This document shows, one piece after another, positions 38,601 to 49,133 of a DNA stretch of 64,000 bases. Source of the stretch: Beta vulgaris subsp. vulgaris. Lineage: Eukaryota; Streptophyta; Magnoliopsida; Caryophyllales; Amaranthaceae. The first letter of the stretch is position 1. Each line of letters begins with the position of its first letter. Position numbers and translations under genes: made by a program. The DNA lies in the NCBI RefSeq assembly GCF_026745355.1, contig NC_079209.1, positions 20,785,571 to 20,849,570 on the forward strand. The letters are read 5' to 3'. Under the pieces are notes generated by a model. That model worked only from the letters and a program-made list of their open reading frames with translations, was not told where the DNA came from and searched no databases.

Positions 38601-39720
38601 GGGTGCGTTCTCTTCAACTCATTGGCCCTGAACTTATCTGAACTGAACTTATTGAACCTGAACTAAACTTATTGGAACTTATTAAACCTGATTGGACCTG
38701 ATTCAACTTATTGGACCTTATTGAACCTGGTTGGAACTTGTTGGACCTTATTGGAACTTCTTGACCTGATTGAAACTTATTAGACCTTATTGGCCCTGAT
38801 TGAAACTTATTACACCTTATTGGCCCTGATTGAAACTTATTAGACCTTATTGGACCTGATTAAAACTTATTAGACCTTATTGGACATGATTGAAACTTAT
38901 TTGACCTTCTTAGACAAAAAAATTAACCATTAAAACATAAATATTATCCCTAACGTAAATACTACCCCTCAAAATTTATTATGAAGTAATAATTATTAAA
39001 ATTTGTCCTTTAAAAAAATAATTATTATTAATTATCTCTTATGATAATTAATTTAACAAAAACATTTACTATTTATATATTTGTCTATACATAACTTTCA
39101 CCACTAATATATCTAATAGTCTTGTTTTGATTTTATAAAGCACTAGTAGAAAATCAAAAGTTGATGAACCTTAATTATCTGACCATGATTATAATATTAT
39201 TTAATAATAATATAATCAGCTAATAATATGAATAGTCAAATAATAGACAATAATACAAGTATAATACTATACATTGTGGTACTTTAATAAATTTTTTGAT
39301 AATAACATAATCAGCTAATAGTAATATGAATAATAAAATAATAGACATAATACAAATAGTTAATAAAATAATAGACACTAATACAAGTATAATACTATAT
39401 AATCATTGTCGTACTTTAATAAAAATTCTAATAATAACATAATCAACTAACAGTGATGTGAAATTATGAATAATAAAGTAATGGACAACAATACAAATGT
39501 TTATTGAACATTGACTATTTGGACCTTATTGGACCTTATTAGACCTGATTGGACCTGATTGGAACTTATTGCACCTGATTGGAACTTATTGCACCTGATT
39601 GGAACTTATTAGACCTTATTAGATCTTATTGGAACTTATTGTCCTTATTGGACCTTATTGCAACTTATCTGAACTTATTGGACCTGAAACTTATTTTTTT
39701 AAGTTGAGGAGAACGCACCC
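38601..39720. mobile_element. Harbinger/Tourist-like non-autonomous element, 1120 bp
   Basis: The ends form a TIR: GGGTGCGTTCTCTTCAACT on the left and, inverted, GGGTGCGTTCTCCTCAACT on the right. The target duplication is a perfect TAA (38598-38600 and 39721-39723), diagnostic for PIF/Harbinger. Both subterminal regions are packed with direct repeats of a TTATTGGACCTGATTGAAAC-type motif, in the same orientation at both ends. The middle is AT-rich and non-coding. Confidence 0.88.
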
Positions 39721-40014
39721 TAAGTGCTCCTATTTTTTAGTTGTGGTAGTTTTTTTTTTCAATTTAATTATTTTCACAACTTTATTATTATTAATAATAA
39801 AAAAAAGATAACATATTTTATTATTCTCATCAAAAAAATTAGAACATCACATAGCAAAGATAACACACATCAAGATAAGTGTTAAGTGATATATTCTCAA
39901 TACAACCTAAGATAACAGTTACACTGTTAAAATGTTAAATTTAGACTTTACATAACATTTGCTTGAATAAGAGTTAATTTAGGGGTGTTATGTTTGCCCT
40001 TTTTTATAGTAGTG
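39721..40014. other. Right terminal region of the second CACTA element
   Basis: It ends TATAGTAGTG at 40014, so inverted it begins CACTACTATAAAAAAGGGC. Inside are ggtgtta and agtgttaagtg-type motifs that could be subterminal repeats. The 3 bp after the end are TAT; no left partner is visible to confirm a duplication. Confidence 0.5.
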
Positions 40015-40178
40015 TATGTTAAGGTTTTTCCAAGGTATTTTTTACCATGAGATAGGGTTCGGGGTTTAGGTTAAGAGGTGCGGAATGTTTGAACTCGTCT
40101 CCTCTTATGTTCTAAAGAACAGGCTCTTACTAAATACGTTATTTTCCATTTGAAAGTAATCATGGGTATTAAAAATAA

Positions 40179-41134
40179 GGGAAATTCTATATGGTGGCCT
40201 TTTACTTTGCACTTTTCTATTTGGTGGCGGGGTAAAAAAAAAATTATACCAAATGACATTCTACTTTAGCATATTATACATAGTGACCTTAATCCACTTA
40301 AAATATGACTAACCACCCAACTAAAAAAAATTACTAACCTACCCCTAATTAGTTATCTTTAGAAATCTCCCACCCCATCATCCTCTCCCTTCACCATGCT
40401 CCACCATCGCCAAGCCCCTAACTGGGACCGCAATTCAACCATAGTGAGCAGTCCCAAACACGATTGAAGTTTAAGTCAGAATTTTTAATGCAAACTATAT
40501 GACTCAAAGTTTAATACTTACATCATTTATTTTTATAAAAGTTCAACCGATCAACTCAAGGAAATTCTCCTATTACTCAATAACAAGAGCAAAACAAGAG
40601 CTTCTATCTTTTTATAGTCCTCCATTCAGAGATAATTGTCACTATGATAGATTAATTTCTACTACTATTATGACAATTTAGTCCAAAAGGTGATTGCTTT
40701 TAGTTTCATGCTTACTGCCAGTATAAGCTCCATCATTAGAGATATGAGATAGTGCATCTTTCATGAACTTTTAAATGCCAACTTAAACATGGGAGCCTTC
40801 TCTCCTAATCCAAGTACGAATCTGGATCCCTATCGACATCAAAGCTGGGCAAATCAGCAAGCTCGAGGTCAATGTGTCGCTGTTGGCATGGTGTTTCAAT
40901 TCTTGAAGGCGTTCTTCGGTCTTCTGCATATGCACATTGAGTTTCTTGAATTCATCCAACAAACTAAGGGATAGATTAGTAATTTTATTTATGAATGAAG
41001 AGTTAGCTATATTTTTACTGGAATCGGTCACTATGTGTAATTAGCTGATGTTGGTGGTCACTTGGTATAAATCGTTTTTTGCCTTGCCACCAATAGAAAA
41101 GTGCAAAGTAGAAGGTTACCATGTAGAATTTCCC
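40179..41134. mobile_element. Non-autonomous Mutator-like element with about 115-bp TIRs
   Basis: The left end starts GGGAAATTCTATATGGTGGCC. The right end inverted starts GGGAAATTCTACATGGTAACC, and similarity continues for about 115 bp to CATAGTGACC. The flanks carry a perfect 9-bp duplication, TAAAAATAA (40170-40178 and 41135-41143). The element is 956 bp and has no transposase. The interior includes a minus-strand open frame (40783-41031) with a helical segment LSLLDEFKKLNVHMQKTEERL and a C-rich patch at 40365-40440; these could be captured host pieces (Pack-MULE) but are not identified. Confidence 0.92.
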
Positions 41135-41399
41135 TAAAAATAAAGAAAGTCACACAGTCTCCACATATACACATCAACCATTTTTTTAGTTTTTTTAGGA
41201 CCAATAATACATCCTTTGTATATGGAAAGTTTGAGCACCGAAGTTGCACTACGTACCAATCATTCCAGGAGTGGAATCACCTCATGGATCAAAACCATCG
41301 TAGTTCGATCTTATGTCTCACCCTAAATGACCAATTCCATTAGGGAAGAAAAGGAAATATTATGAATAACTCACAATTAGAATTAAACAAATATATTAG

Positions 41400-42030
41400 A
41401 CATGAGGTAATCACTCCAATTAGTGATTAAAATGGGATTAAAATATCCACCTTAATTAAGGAGGATTAAGATAATCACCTTAATTAGTGATTAGAAATGG
41501 CTGTTAGGAAATAATCCCCCCTAATTAGTGATTAATCAAGTTTTAAGATAATCACCCTAATGAGAGATTAAATATGATGAAAGGTTAAGATAATCACTCT
41601 AATTAGTGATTAATCAAAGTTTAAGATAATCACTCTAATTAGTGATTGATCAAGGTTTGAGATAACTACCCTAATTAGTGATTATATATGATAAAAGGTT
41701 ATGATAATCACCCTAATTAGTGATTAATTAAAGTTTAAGATAATCACCCTAATTAGTGATTAAATTTGATGAAAGATTAAGATATTCACCCTAATTAGGG
41801 ATTAGTCAAGATTTAAGATAATCACTCTAATTAGTGATTAATCAAGATTTAAGATAATCACCCTAATTAGTGATTAAATATAATGAAAGGTTGAGATAAT
41901 CACCTTAATTAGTGATTAATCAAGATTTAAGATAATCACCCTAATTAGTGATTAAATATGATGAAAGTAATCATCTTAATTAGTGATTAATGTGAGTTGA
42001 AAGAATCAGCTTAATTAGTGATTAAGATTA
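41400..42030. repeat. Tandem array of 36/42-bp quasi-palindromic repeats
   Basis: About sixteen units centred on AATCACCCTAATTAGTGATT, whose outer six bases (AATCAC/GTGATT) are an inverted repeat around a TAATTA core. Two spacer types, one like AATCAAGATTTAAG and one like AAATATGATGAAAGGTTAAG, alternate irregularly, giving 36-bp and 42-bp units and a partial higher-order period of about 78 bp. Units differ by several bases. No open frame runs through it. Confidence 0.93.
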
Positions 42031-43165
42031 GGATCTTTTACGAGAGGTATTTTTGAAAAAGATATTTTCTTCCTAATTGAAGACTTGGGGATGGATGAGA
42101 ATAATCTTAATTGAAAATTACTAATTCATTTTTAGCAAGATGATCAATTTGAGATGGAATTTGGAAATTGTGTTTGGCTAATCATAATTTGGCCATTTAA
42201 AGTGAGACACGTGAAACAACCTGAAATATATTAGGAGGTCATAATTACCTATTTAATTATGTCAAATTATATAATTGATCCATTTGAAGATTATGAAGAA
42301 CAATTTTGAAAATGTAAGATGGATCATCATACAATTTAACTTAGTTAGATTTGCAATTTTTCCTAGTAATTGAGATTGGGTCATTTAATTCATATATTAT
42401 GATATATTGGGCCCAACGTACAATATTTGTAACATTGGTTGCTCATTTTAAAAAGAATTCTGCAATTATTTATGATGATTATGCATAAACATCTCTAAAT
42501 TTTCCATTAATTGAGTGATGTAATAAATATTTACAAAGAAACTATTATTACTATAATATGTATAATTCTATGATCTATACATATCTTCACTCTTCATATT
42601 CAAAATGACGCTCCTTGATCTTCATGTCCTTGAATTAGATTTGGAATACATGTTTATTTGTAAACTTGTGAAAGTTAAAGATTAATTAACTTCTTTAATT
42701 TTATTTTGATGATGATTTTTATAGATTTTTATTTAATTAATTAAAATGAGTCATTTTAAGAGAAACTTAAAATTTAACGACTTGTAATTAAGATTTTGGT
42801 GGGTGAAAAGAAAACATGTTTTATGAAACTTGAGCTGATCACTTTATTTCATTTTTTAGATTGCACTTTTTTTCTTGTGCTGACTTACAAATTCACAAAG
42901 TTTTGTATAGAGCGTGAAATTGAATATATGATATATGTATCGGTAGATCACTAAGTTATTTATGTTGTTTCAAAAGTTCACAACCGTTTCGTGACAATTC
43001 GAATTATGGTGAATTTTATACTAAAATGGGTAAAACAAGACCTTTATCTAATTTGTTCTTTGAAACCTAACTTATTGAACATGGTTTGAAGTGAATTTCA
43101 GTATGAACATTCTAGACACAATGAAGGACTAGTTGGAAATTTTCACTTAAATGTGATATTTTTAA
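42031..43165. other. AT-rich DNA without recognised features
   Basis: No long ORF, no terminal repeats seen and no domain match on either strand. Confidence 0.4.
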
Positions 43166-43391
43166 GTCCCGTTCGTTGACATTTTTTATTTTCAGATTTT
43201 AGTTTTTGGAAACTAAAAACCAAAAACAGGAAACCAGAAAAAGTGGTTTTTACTTTTTAGTTGTTAGTTTTCAAAATCATGTTTCTAATAAATTTGAGTA
43301 ATTTTGTATTCATTATAGGACATAGATCATATGATTTTGAAAATAAAAACCCAAAAAATAGAAAACCACAAGAATACCAAACAGACCCTTC
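43166..43391. mobile_element. Possible small foldback MITE
   Basis: Left end AAGTCCCGTTCGTTGACATT and inverted right end AAGGGTCTGTTTGGTATTC are loosely alike. The interior continues with complementary stretches (tttttattttcag… against …gaaaataaaaaccc). GGGTCTGTTTGGTA is a common start of plant hAT- and Tourist-type MITEs. No convincing target duplication was found, so the borders are approximate. Confidence 0.4.
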
Positions 43392-43683
43392 GTAATTTGC
43401 ATGAACGATTTCATAAAAATGAGATAAAAGTGTGTTCATCCTAAGTTTTGAAGATGACTTAACCACAAAAGACATACTTGTATTACTTCATGTGTGACGT
43501 TGATAGGTGATTCATTGAAGAACAAAGAGAATACTTGATCGAAGATTAAAGAAAGGAGAATTAATCGAGATCGAAGTGAAGATGTTCCTAAGATGAAGAA
43601 TCAATCTTGTAATGAAGATTAGAATACATTAGGGTGTATTAAATTCTTCATGTTAAAGTTGAGTAAAGGTATATGATGTTTGG

Positions 43684-44819
43684 TGTTGAATTCTCAAAGG
43701 AACTAAGATATGTTCCGATGATAGGAACATATACTGGCACAGCTTAGGAAATTCAGTTGGCAACTGGCGTAGAAACTAAAATTAGGAACACCTGAACATA
43801 ATAAATGTTAAGCGCCTAAGAATTGTTAAGCGTTTAATAAAAATTTATGAGTCCTAGTTTAATTAGGCCTAGATCCAGTATTTTAGGGAATTAGTTAGGA
43901 AAAGATTTTAATTAGTTTATTTTAATTTGAAAATAAATAAAAAGATAATATTTTATTTTTATAATCTTATCTTTCCTATTTTGAATAACACAGTTTTATT
44001 TTTGAAATAAAATTTGATTTCTTTTCGAGGATATTTAAAATAAGTGGAAAACATATTTTTCCTAAATTATATTATCTTTTAATTATTCCCCAAGTAACCA
44101 CTTATCATGTAATTAGCACTATTACACGCTCTAAGTAAGTTAATGTGTTAGTTGGTTAGCTTCTTAGTTCCCAAGTAAAGTTAATTAGTGGAGATGATGG
44201 GGTTAGTGGATTAATCACTGGAAAATTAATTCATGGCTACTTACCATAAATAGGCGCCTAATCCTAAGATAAATTTGTGTCTGACTTTTAGTAGTCACAC
44301 CAATGGGTGTCTGACATAGCTTAAAATCCTAAGTTGTCTAAGCGTCAGTGTCGTGTTCCCAAGAGAATTCATACTTACGATCTCTTGTTTTTACTCTTCC
44401 ATTGTTATCAAAAATTGTATTTGTTTGTTTAATAATTTTGAGTGAACTCATGTAAGTGTGAGAAAGCTTTGAGTGAAACAAGAGAAAGGGAAAGAGAAAG
44501 GAACTTCAAGTGAAGTTTGAAAAGAACAACAGATAAAGGGAACTGTTGTTGGGAACTTGAGTTTAGGAACTCAGGTTGTGGCTCTAGAGAATTATTAGGT
44601 TTGTAACAAAGTTGTTCGCCTATTATAGTGAAAAGTTTGAGTTAAAATTCCTTGTGGCCGAGGTTGTTTCTTCCCAATTGGGCCTATGAAGTTTTTCCTC
44701 GCTAAAATCTCTTGTGTTTCCATTGTGTGTTCCCTACATAGCTTTTCATTTTGCAAAAAGTTACGCTTATTATCTGACTATAATTCACCCCCTTCTTATA
44801 ATGCTCATATTATACAACA
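43684..44819 (+). repeat. 5' LTR of the copia element
   Basis: The right border is firm: …TATACAACA at 44819, two bases before the PBS. The left border is inferred from TGTTGAATTC at 43684, which pairs with the CAACA end and gives an LTR of 1136 bp, normal for SIRE/Maximus copia elements. A TATA-like CATAAATAGG lies at about 44246. The 3' LTR lies beyond the window, so the left border cannot be tested here. Confidence 0.55.
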
Positions 44820-44821
44820 AT

Positions 44822-44836
44822 TGGTATTAGAGCGGG
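44822..44836 (+). promoter_or_regulatory. Copia primer binding site (initiator tRNA-Met)
   Basis: TGGTATTAGAGCGGG matches the plant consensus TGGTATCAGAGC with one change (C to T), two bases from the LTR end. Confidence 0.85.
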
Positions 44837-44882
44837 AACTCTAATATATAGGAAACCTTGTTGAGTTTAGGATCTTGGAAAA

Positions 44883-46690
44883 TATGATACTAGAGAAAAA
44901 TCGAAAGAAGGGTACTTTACTCAGAGGCCACCGATGTTCAATGGCAAGTTCTACACCTACTGGAAGAATAAAATGGAGATCTTTATCAAAGCCGACAACT
45001 ATCAGGTGTGGAGAGTTTTTGAAGTCACTACCACTAACAACAAAAATGAGGTAATCCCTAAATCCATAACTGATTTCGAAAAAGAAGATTTTGAAAAAAT
45101 GGAAATTAATACTCTTGCTATTAAACTGCTTCATTGTCGTCTTGGACCTCATGAACACAATCGTGTGATGGGATGCAAAACTGCAAAACAAATTTGGGAT
45201 CTTCTTGAAGTCACTAATGAACGTACGAGTGAAGTTAAGAAATCAAAGATTGATCTTTAATGAATCAATATGAAGTTTTCCAAATGAAATCTAAGGAATC
45301 TGTTCAAGAGATGTTTACATGCTTTACTAATATCATTAATGAGCTAACCTCTCTTGGAAAAGAAATTACATTTGAGGAACAGGTACGAAAGATTCTAAGG
45401 AGTCTTCCTACGGATCGTTAGATGGCTAAGGTTACAACCTTACAAGAAACTAAGGACTTTACGAATTTCAATCTGGAACAACTTGCTAGTTCTCTTATGC
45501 CTCACGAGCTACACTTGGACACTGAAAATGGTGACATGTCCAAACAGAAGTCGTTTGCCCTGAAAGTAGATCAAAGTGATACTCAAAAACTGATCAAGAA
45601 GAATCCGCTCTTATGGTACAAAAATTCAAGAGAATTTTTAGGAATATGAAGAACGGAGATTATAAAGGTAAAAAATAAGAAATACACTAACAAATCTGTT
45701 TGTCATAAGTGTGGCAGTTCCGATCACTTTATCAAGGATTGTCCTCAATGGGAACATGACAAAGGAAAAAGAAGGTGAACGAAGCAAAGATGGAACATGG
45801 AATACAAGAGTTCCTGTACCAGATCTGACATGAAGAGAGCTATGGTTGCTGCATGGGGAGACACTAACTCCAAGGAAGAAGACGATCCTCAATCCTCTGA
45901 AGAAACAACAAACTTTTGTCTCATGACTATTTCTGAATCTGACGAAGAGATTGAATCTATTGAGGCAAGTTTAGACACTATTAAATATGGTCTAATTCTT
46001 TAAGTAAAGAGCAATTATTTGATTTTATTGTTGATGCTGTAAATAATTGCAAAAATGAGTCTACTAAATTGCAGCAAAATGAACTTGCTTTAGTAATTGC
46101 AAAGGAACACATTTCTTGGCTTAAAAGTATTCATACTGATATTGAAAGAAGATTTTTTTGAATTGTTTAACGAAAATCTAATGTTAAATGAGAATTTCGA
46201 AAAAGTCAAAATATAACTATTTGTTAAGCCTTGAGCTATCTCAATCAAAAGAATTTGTTCCTGAAGTGAGTTGCTTTGATATTAAGTCGGTTCCCTTACA
46301 ATGTTTTAGATCTGAAATAAAAGAATTAAATAAAATCTCGTTTTTAGAACTTGAAAACAAAGAACTTGAAGAGGAACTGGCCTTAAGTAGGAACAAGAAA
46401 AAATATCTTCCCATTCTTAATTGGATTAAAAATCCACAAACAAAGAGTACTTAAGGTCTTGGCTTTAATCACAAAAAGAAATTTGAAAAGCTGACAAAGA
46501 GAGTTGATTTGCCAAGTGATAAAGTTTGTATGTTTTGTGGGAACACTGGTCATTATATGAGCTCATGTCCTATAAGACTTGGTCTTTTTAACAAGAATTT
46601 GGAAGTAAGTAAACTAACTTGGAAAAAGAAACCTATTGTTCTTGAAGGAAAGGAATCCAAGAAATATTGGGTTCCTAACTCTAACAATTA
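44883..46690 (+). pseudogene. Copia gag (SIRE/Maximus-like)
   Basis: Nucleocapsid and capsid precursor. It reads QRPPMFNGKFYTYWKNKMEIF (44920-44980), then the UBN2-type domain TAKQIWDLLEVTNERTSEVK and MKSKESVQEMFTCFTNIINELTSLGKEI. A first zinc knuckle CHKCGSSDHFIKDC lies at about 45703. A long coiled-coil spacer (45800-46450; SDEEIESIEASLD, LNKISFLELENKELEEELAL) leads to a second CX2CX4HX4C knuckle, CMFCGNTGHYMSSC (about 46528). A stop after SKIDL (45258), another at 45421, and frame changes near 45648, 45775 and 46160 break it. The long spacer before the second knuckle fits the large gag of this lineage. Confidence 0.85.
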
Positions 46691-46699
46691 ATTTTCTTG

Positions 46700-48094
46700 C
46701 AGGCAAAAGTGAGGGGAAACAACACATGGTACCTAGACAGTGGTTGTTCTAAACATATGACTGGAGATAAAATCAAGATTTCTCTCACTCTCTACCTATG
46801 ATGGTGGAAGTGTGACTTTTGGTGACAACATGAAAGGTAACATAGTTGCCATGGGTAAAGTTGGTAAGTCACCGTCACATTCCATAGACCATGTTTTTCT
46901 AGTTGATGGATTAAAGCATAATTTGTTGAGCATTTGCCAGTTCTGTGATAAGGGAAATTATGTTAAATTTAATAGTGAAAATTGTTTGATCATCAACAAA
47001 AGCACAAAGGATGTTATTTTGGAAGGAGTAAGTAAAGGGAACACATATGTTGTAGATCTTAACTTTGTTCCCAAAAATAATTTGACATGCCTTAGTGTTA
47101 TTGATGATGATCCTCTTTTGTGGCATATTCTTCTTGGACATGCTAGTTTTTCTTTGCTTAACAAACTTCGATCAAAAGACCTAGTCTTGGGTCTACCTAC
47201 AATTAAGTTTCTAATGGATCGTGTTTGTGATGCTTGTGCTAAAGGGAAGCATGTTAGATCCTCTTTTGAATCAAAGAATGTGATAAGTACCATAAGACCA
47301 TTAAATTTGATTCATATAGACTTGTGTGGACCAATGAGGATTCAAAGTAGAAGTGGTAAGAAGTATGTGCTAGTCATTGTCGATGATTACTCTAGACTTA
47401 CTTGGGTTATTTTTCTTTCTAGCAAGGAAGAGACTTATGATGAGTTCCTTGTCTTTGCAAAGAAAGTTCAAAATTTGAGTGGTAAAAAACTTATGCACCT
47501 TTTAGATCCAATCATGGCAAGGAATTTGAAATCTATAAATTTGATGATTTAAGTAGGGAACATAGTTTGGACCATAATTTTTTCGCCCCTAGAACACCTC
47601 AACAAAATGGGGTTGTTGAAAGAAAAAATAGAACATTAGAAGAAATGGCTAGAACAATGCTAATAGCTGGTGGTCTTCCTATGAACTTTTGGGTTGAAAT
47701 CGTGAACACTGCTTGTTATATTATAAATCGTGCTATGTTGAGATCTTTGTTAAATAAAACTCCTTATGAGCTATATTTTGGTAAAAAGCCCAATATTACA
47801 TATTTTCAGAACATTTGGATGTAAATATTTTGTTCATAATAATGAGAAACAAAATCTTGGAAAATTTGATGGTAGGAGTGATGAAGCTATATTTTTAGGA
47901 TACTCTTCAAGTAGCAAAGCTTATAGAGTTTATAATAAAAGGACTATGTGTGTAGAAGAAAGTGTGCATATTATTTTTTATGAAACAGAGAAACGCAATG
48001 CAAGCATACAGGTTGATGATGACTTCGAGATAGGTTCGGTAAAAGACCAAATTCTTATTGATGAGACTTTGGAAGAAGAAGATGTCATGGGAAC
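46700..48094 (+). pseudogene. Copia pol, first part: protease and integrase
   Basis: Protease active site WYLDSGCSKHMTGD at about 46725. Then the GAG-pre-integrase block HNLLSICQFCDKG and LLWHILLGHASF...CDACAKGKH, the HHCC zinc finger of copia integrase. The catalytic core has HIDLCGPM (first D), VDDYSRLTWV, and PRTPQQNGVVERKNRTLEEMART (47591-47660, with the E). The usual second-D block (NEF) is damaged by a deletion or frameshift near 47520-47560. The integrase C-terminal part FGCKYFVHNN...FDGRSDEAIFLGYSS follows. The frame runs into the gypsy insertion at MGT and resumes at 59881. Confidence 0.9.
48090..48094 (+). repeat. Target site duplication of the Tat element, left copy
   Basis: GGAAC directly before the LTR start TGTTACG, matched by GGAAC at 59881-59885 directly after the other LTR. 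Five bases is the usual size for Ty3/gypsy integration. Confidence 0.95.
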
Positions 48095-48722
48095 TGTTAC
48101 GTAGCGTAAAACTAGTAATTAAATATCTCAACTCCCAAAGATAGGTTCTAAAACTGGAGACTTGTGCAACAATGATTGGCTCGAATCCCGATGCAAACTC
48201 CTGACCAGTAACCTGCAAAAAAGGGACCCACCCTGGAGGTTTGGGTGGTATTTCCCCCTCCGATGCTTAAGTCAGATATCAGGGATGCGAAGGAACCTTT
48301 AGAGAGAGAAAGTAGAGAGAAAGAAGAATTTATGGCAGAATAACAGTACTATGCTCTGAAAAACGTACCTTTCACCCTGAAATCAAGGACTATTTATACT
48401 GTTTGAAATGACTGCTGTACCTTGATGTCACCCTAATTTGGGGGCATCTGATTGGCTAGGCAATGAAATGAAGACACGTGGCAGCTATTGATTGGTCAGT
48501 ACATTTCACTTTTATGCAAAGGTGCAGACTGCCTTTGCTGGGCCTAAGTACAATCTTTGGGCCATAAGAGGGACTTTTAGTACACTTTCCTCAAGGAAAT
48601 GTACTTTTTAGCCATGCAACTTTCTGGCCCTTTGTACTTTACCTCTATGGGCATACGCCACGTGTAGGGCTCTGATGAGGCTACGTGTCATCTTGGTAGC
48701 CCTTGATTTTTGGACTACAACA
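48095..48722 (-). repeat. Tat element 3' LTR
   Basis: Near-identical to 59247-59880; the main length difference is in an AG-rich run at about 48300-48325. On the minus strand it begins TGTTGTAGTCC and ends TACGTAACA. Confidence 0.97.
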
Positions 48723-48738
48723 TTTGCCCCTTAAAAGA
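48723..48738 (-). promoter_or_regulatory. Tat polypurine tract region
   Basis: Minus strand TTTTAAGGGGCAAA directly before the LTR start TGTTGTAG; AAGGGGCAAA is the likely plus-strand primer. Confidence 0.65.
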
Positions 48739-48860
48739 GGGAGTTATTATTTTCTAGGCGCCAAGACGGTTAATCTTCCTCTTTTAACCGACCTGTAACT
48801 AAAGCGCCATTTTGCCGGTCTCCACAGGTCAACTCTCAAGAGCAACGGTTACTTTTACTG

Positions 48861-48879
48861 GATGGGGGGGGGGGGGGTC
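48861..48879 (+). repeat. Poly-G run
   Basis: An uninterrupted run of about fourteen G just upstream of the TATA box of the antisense gene. Length errors are common in such runs. Confidence 0.9.
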
Positions 48880-48892
48880 ATTTTCACCCCTC

Positions 48893-48900
48893 TATAAATA
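48893..48900 (+). promoter_or_regulatory. TATA box of the antisense gene
   Basis: TATAAATA on the + strand, 240 bp before the ATG at 49134 and outside the LTR. The leader after it contains AG-rich repeats (agagagagagac, agagagagaaac). Position, strand and sequence fit an independent promoter facing against the retrotransposon. Confidence 0.6.
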
Positions 48901-49133
48901 TGTGACTTTGTCGTTTCTGGAATCATTTTAACATTGCTGAGAAATTTTCTAGAGAGAGAGACTCCGCAATTTTTACTGAGTTTTTAGAGAGAGAAACTAC
49001 TCCCGTCCAAGCTCTTGCAAACTGCTACTCCGCTCGTCCGAGATTTCAACTTGTCTTTGACATTCGTCCGAGCTTTCTCCTACAGGTATTTCCTTATTCA
49101 TCTCCTTTATATTTTCAAGCATATTTTAAGAAA

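Larger units (their letters stand above)
30700..40014 (-). mobile_element. Second CACTA-type element, decayed, left end not found
   Basis: All transposon genes here lie on the minus strand: an Ulp1-like protease remnant (30750-32210), an accessory ORF (32395-33292) and a tnp2 transposase (33590-36688). A candidate right end at 39999-40014 reads, inverted, CACTACTATAAAAAAG, a typical CACTA terminus. The transposase differs clearly in sequence from the one at 20141-23596, so this is a different family. It contains an aldo-keto reductase exon fragment and a later Harbinger-like insertion. The extent is an inference, because only one end is visible. Confidence 0.6.

Noticed and set aside
41400..42030. 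CRISPR-like array of regular direct repeats
   Set aside because: Plant nuclear context; the 'spacers' are themselves repeated in two types and no cas-like genes are nearby. It is a tandem repeat.
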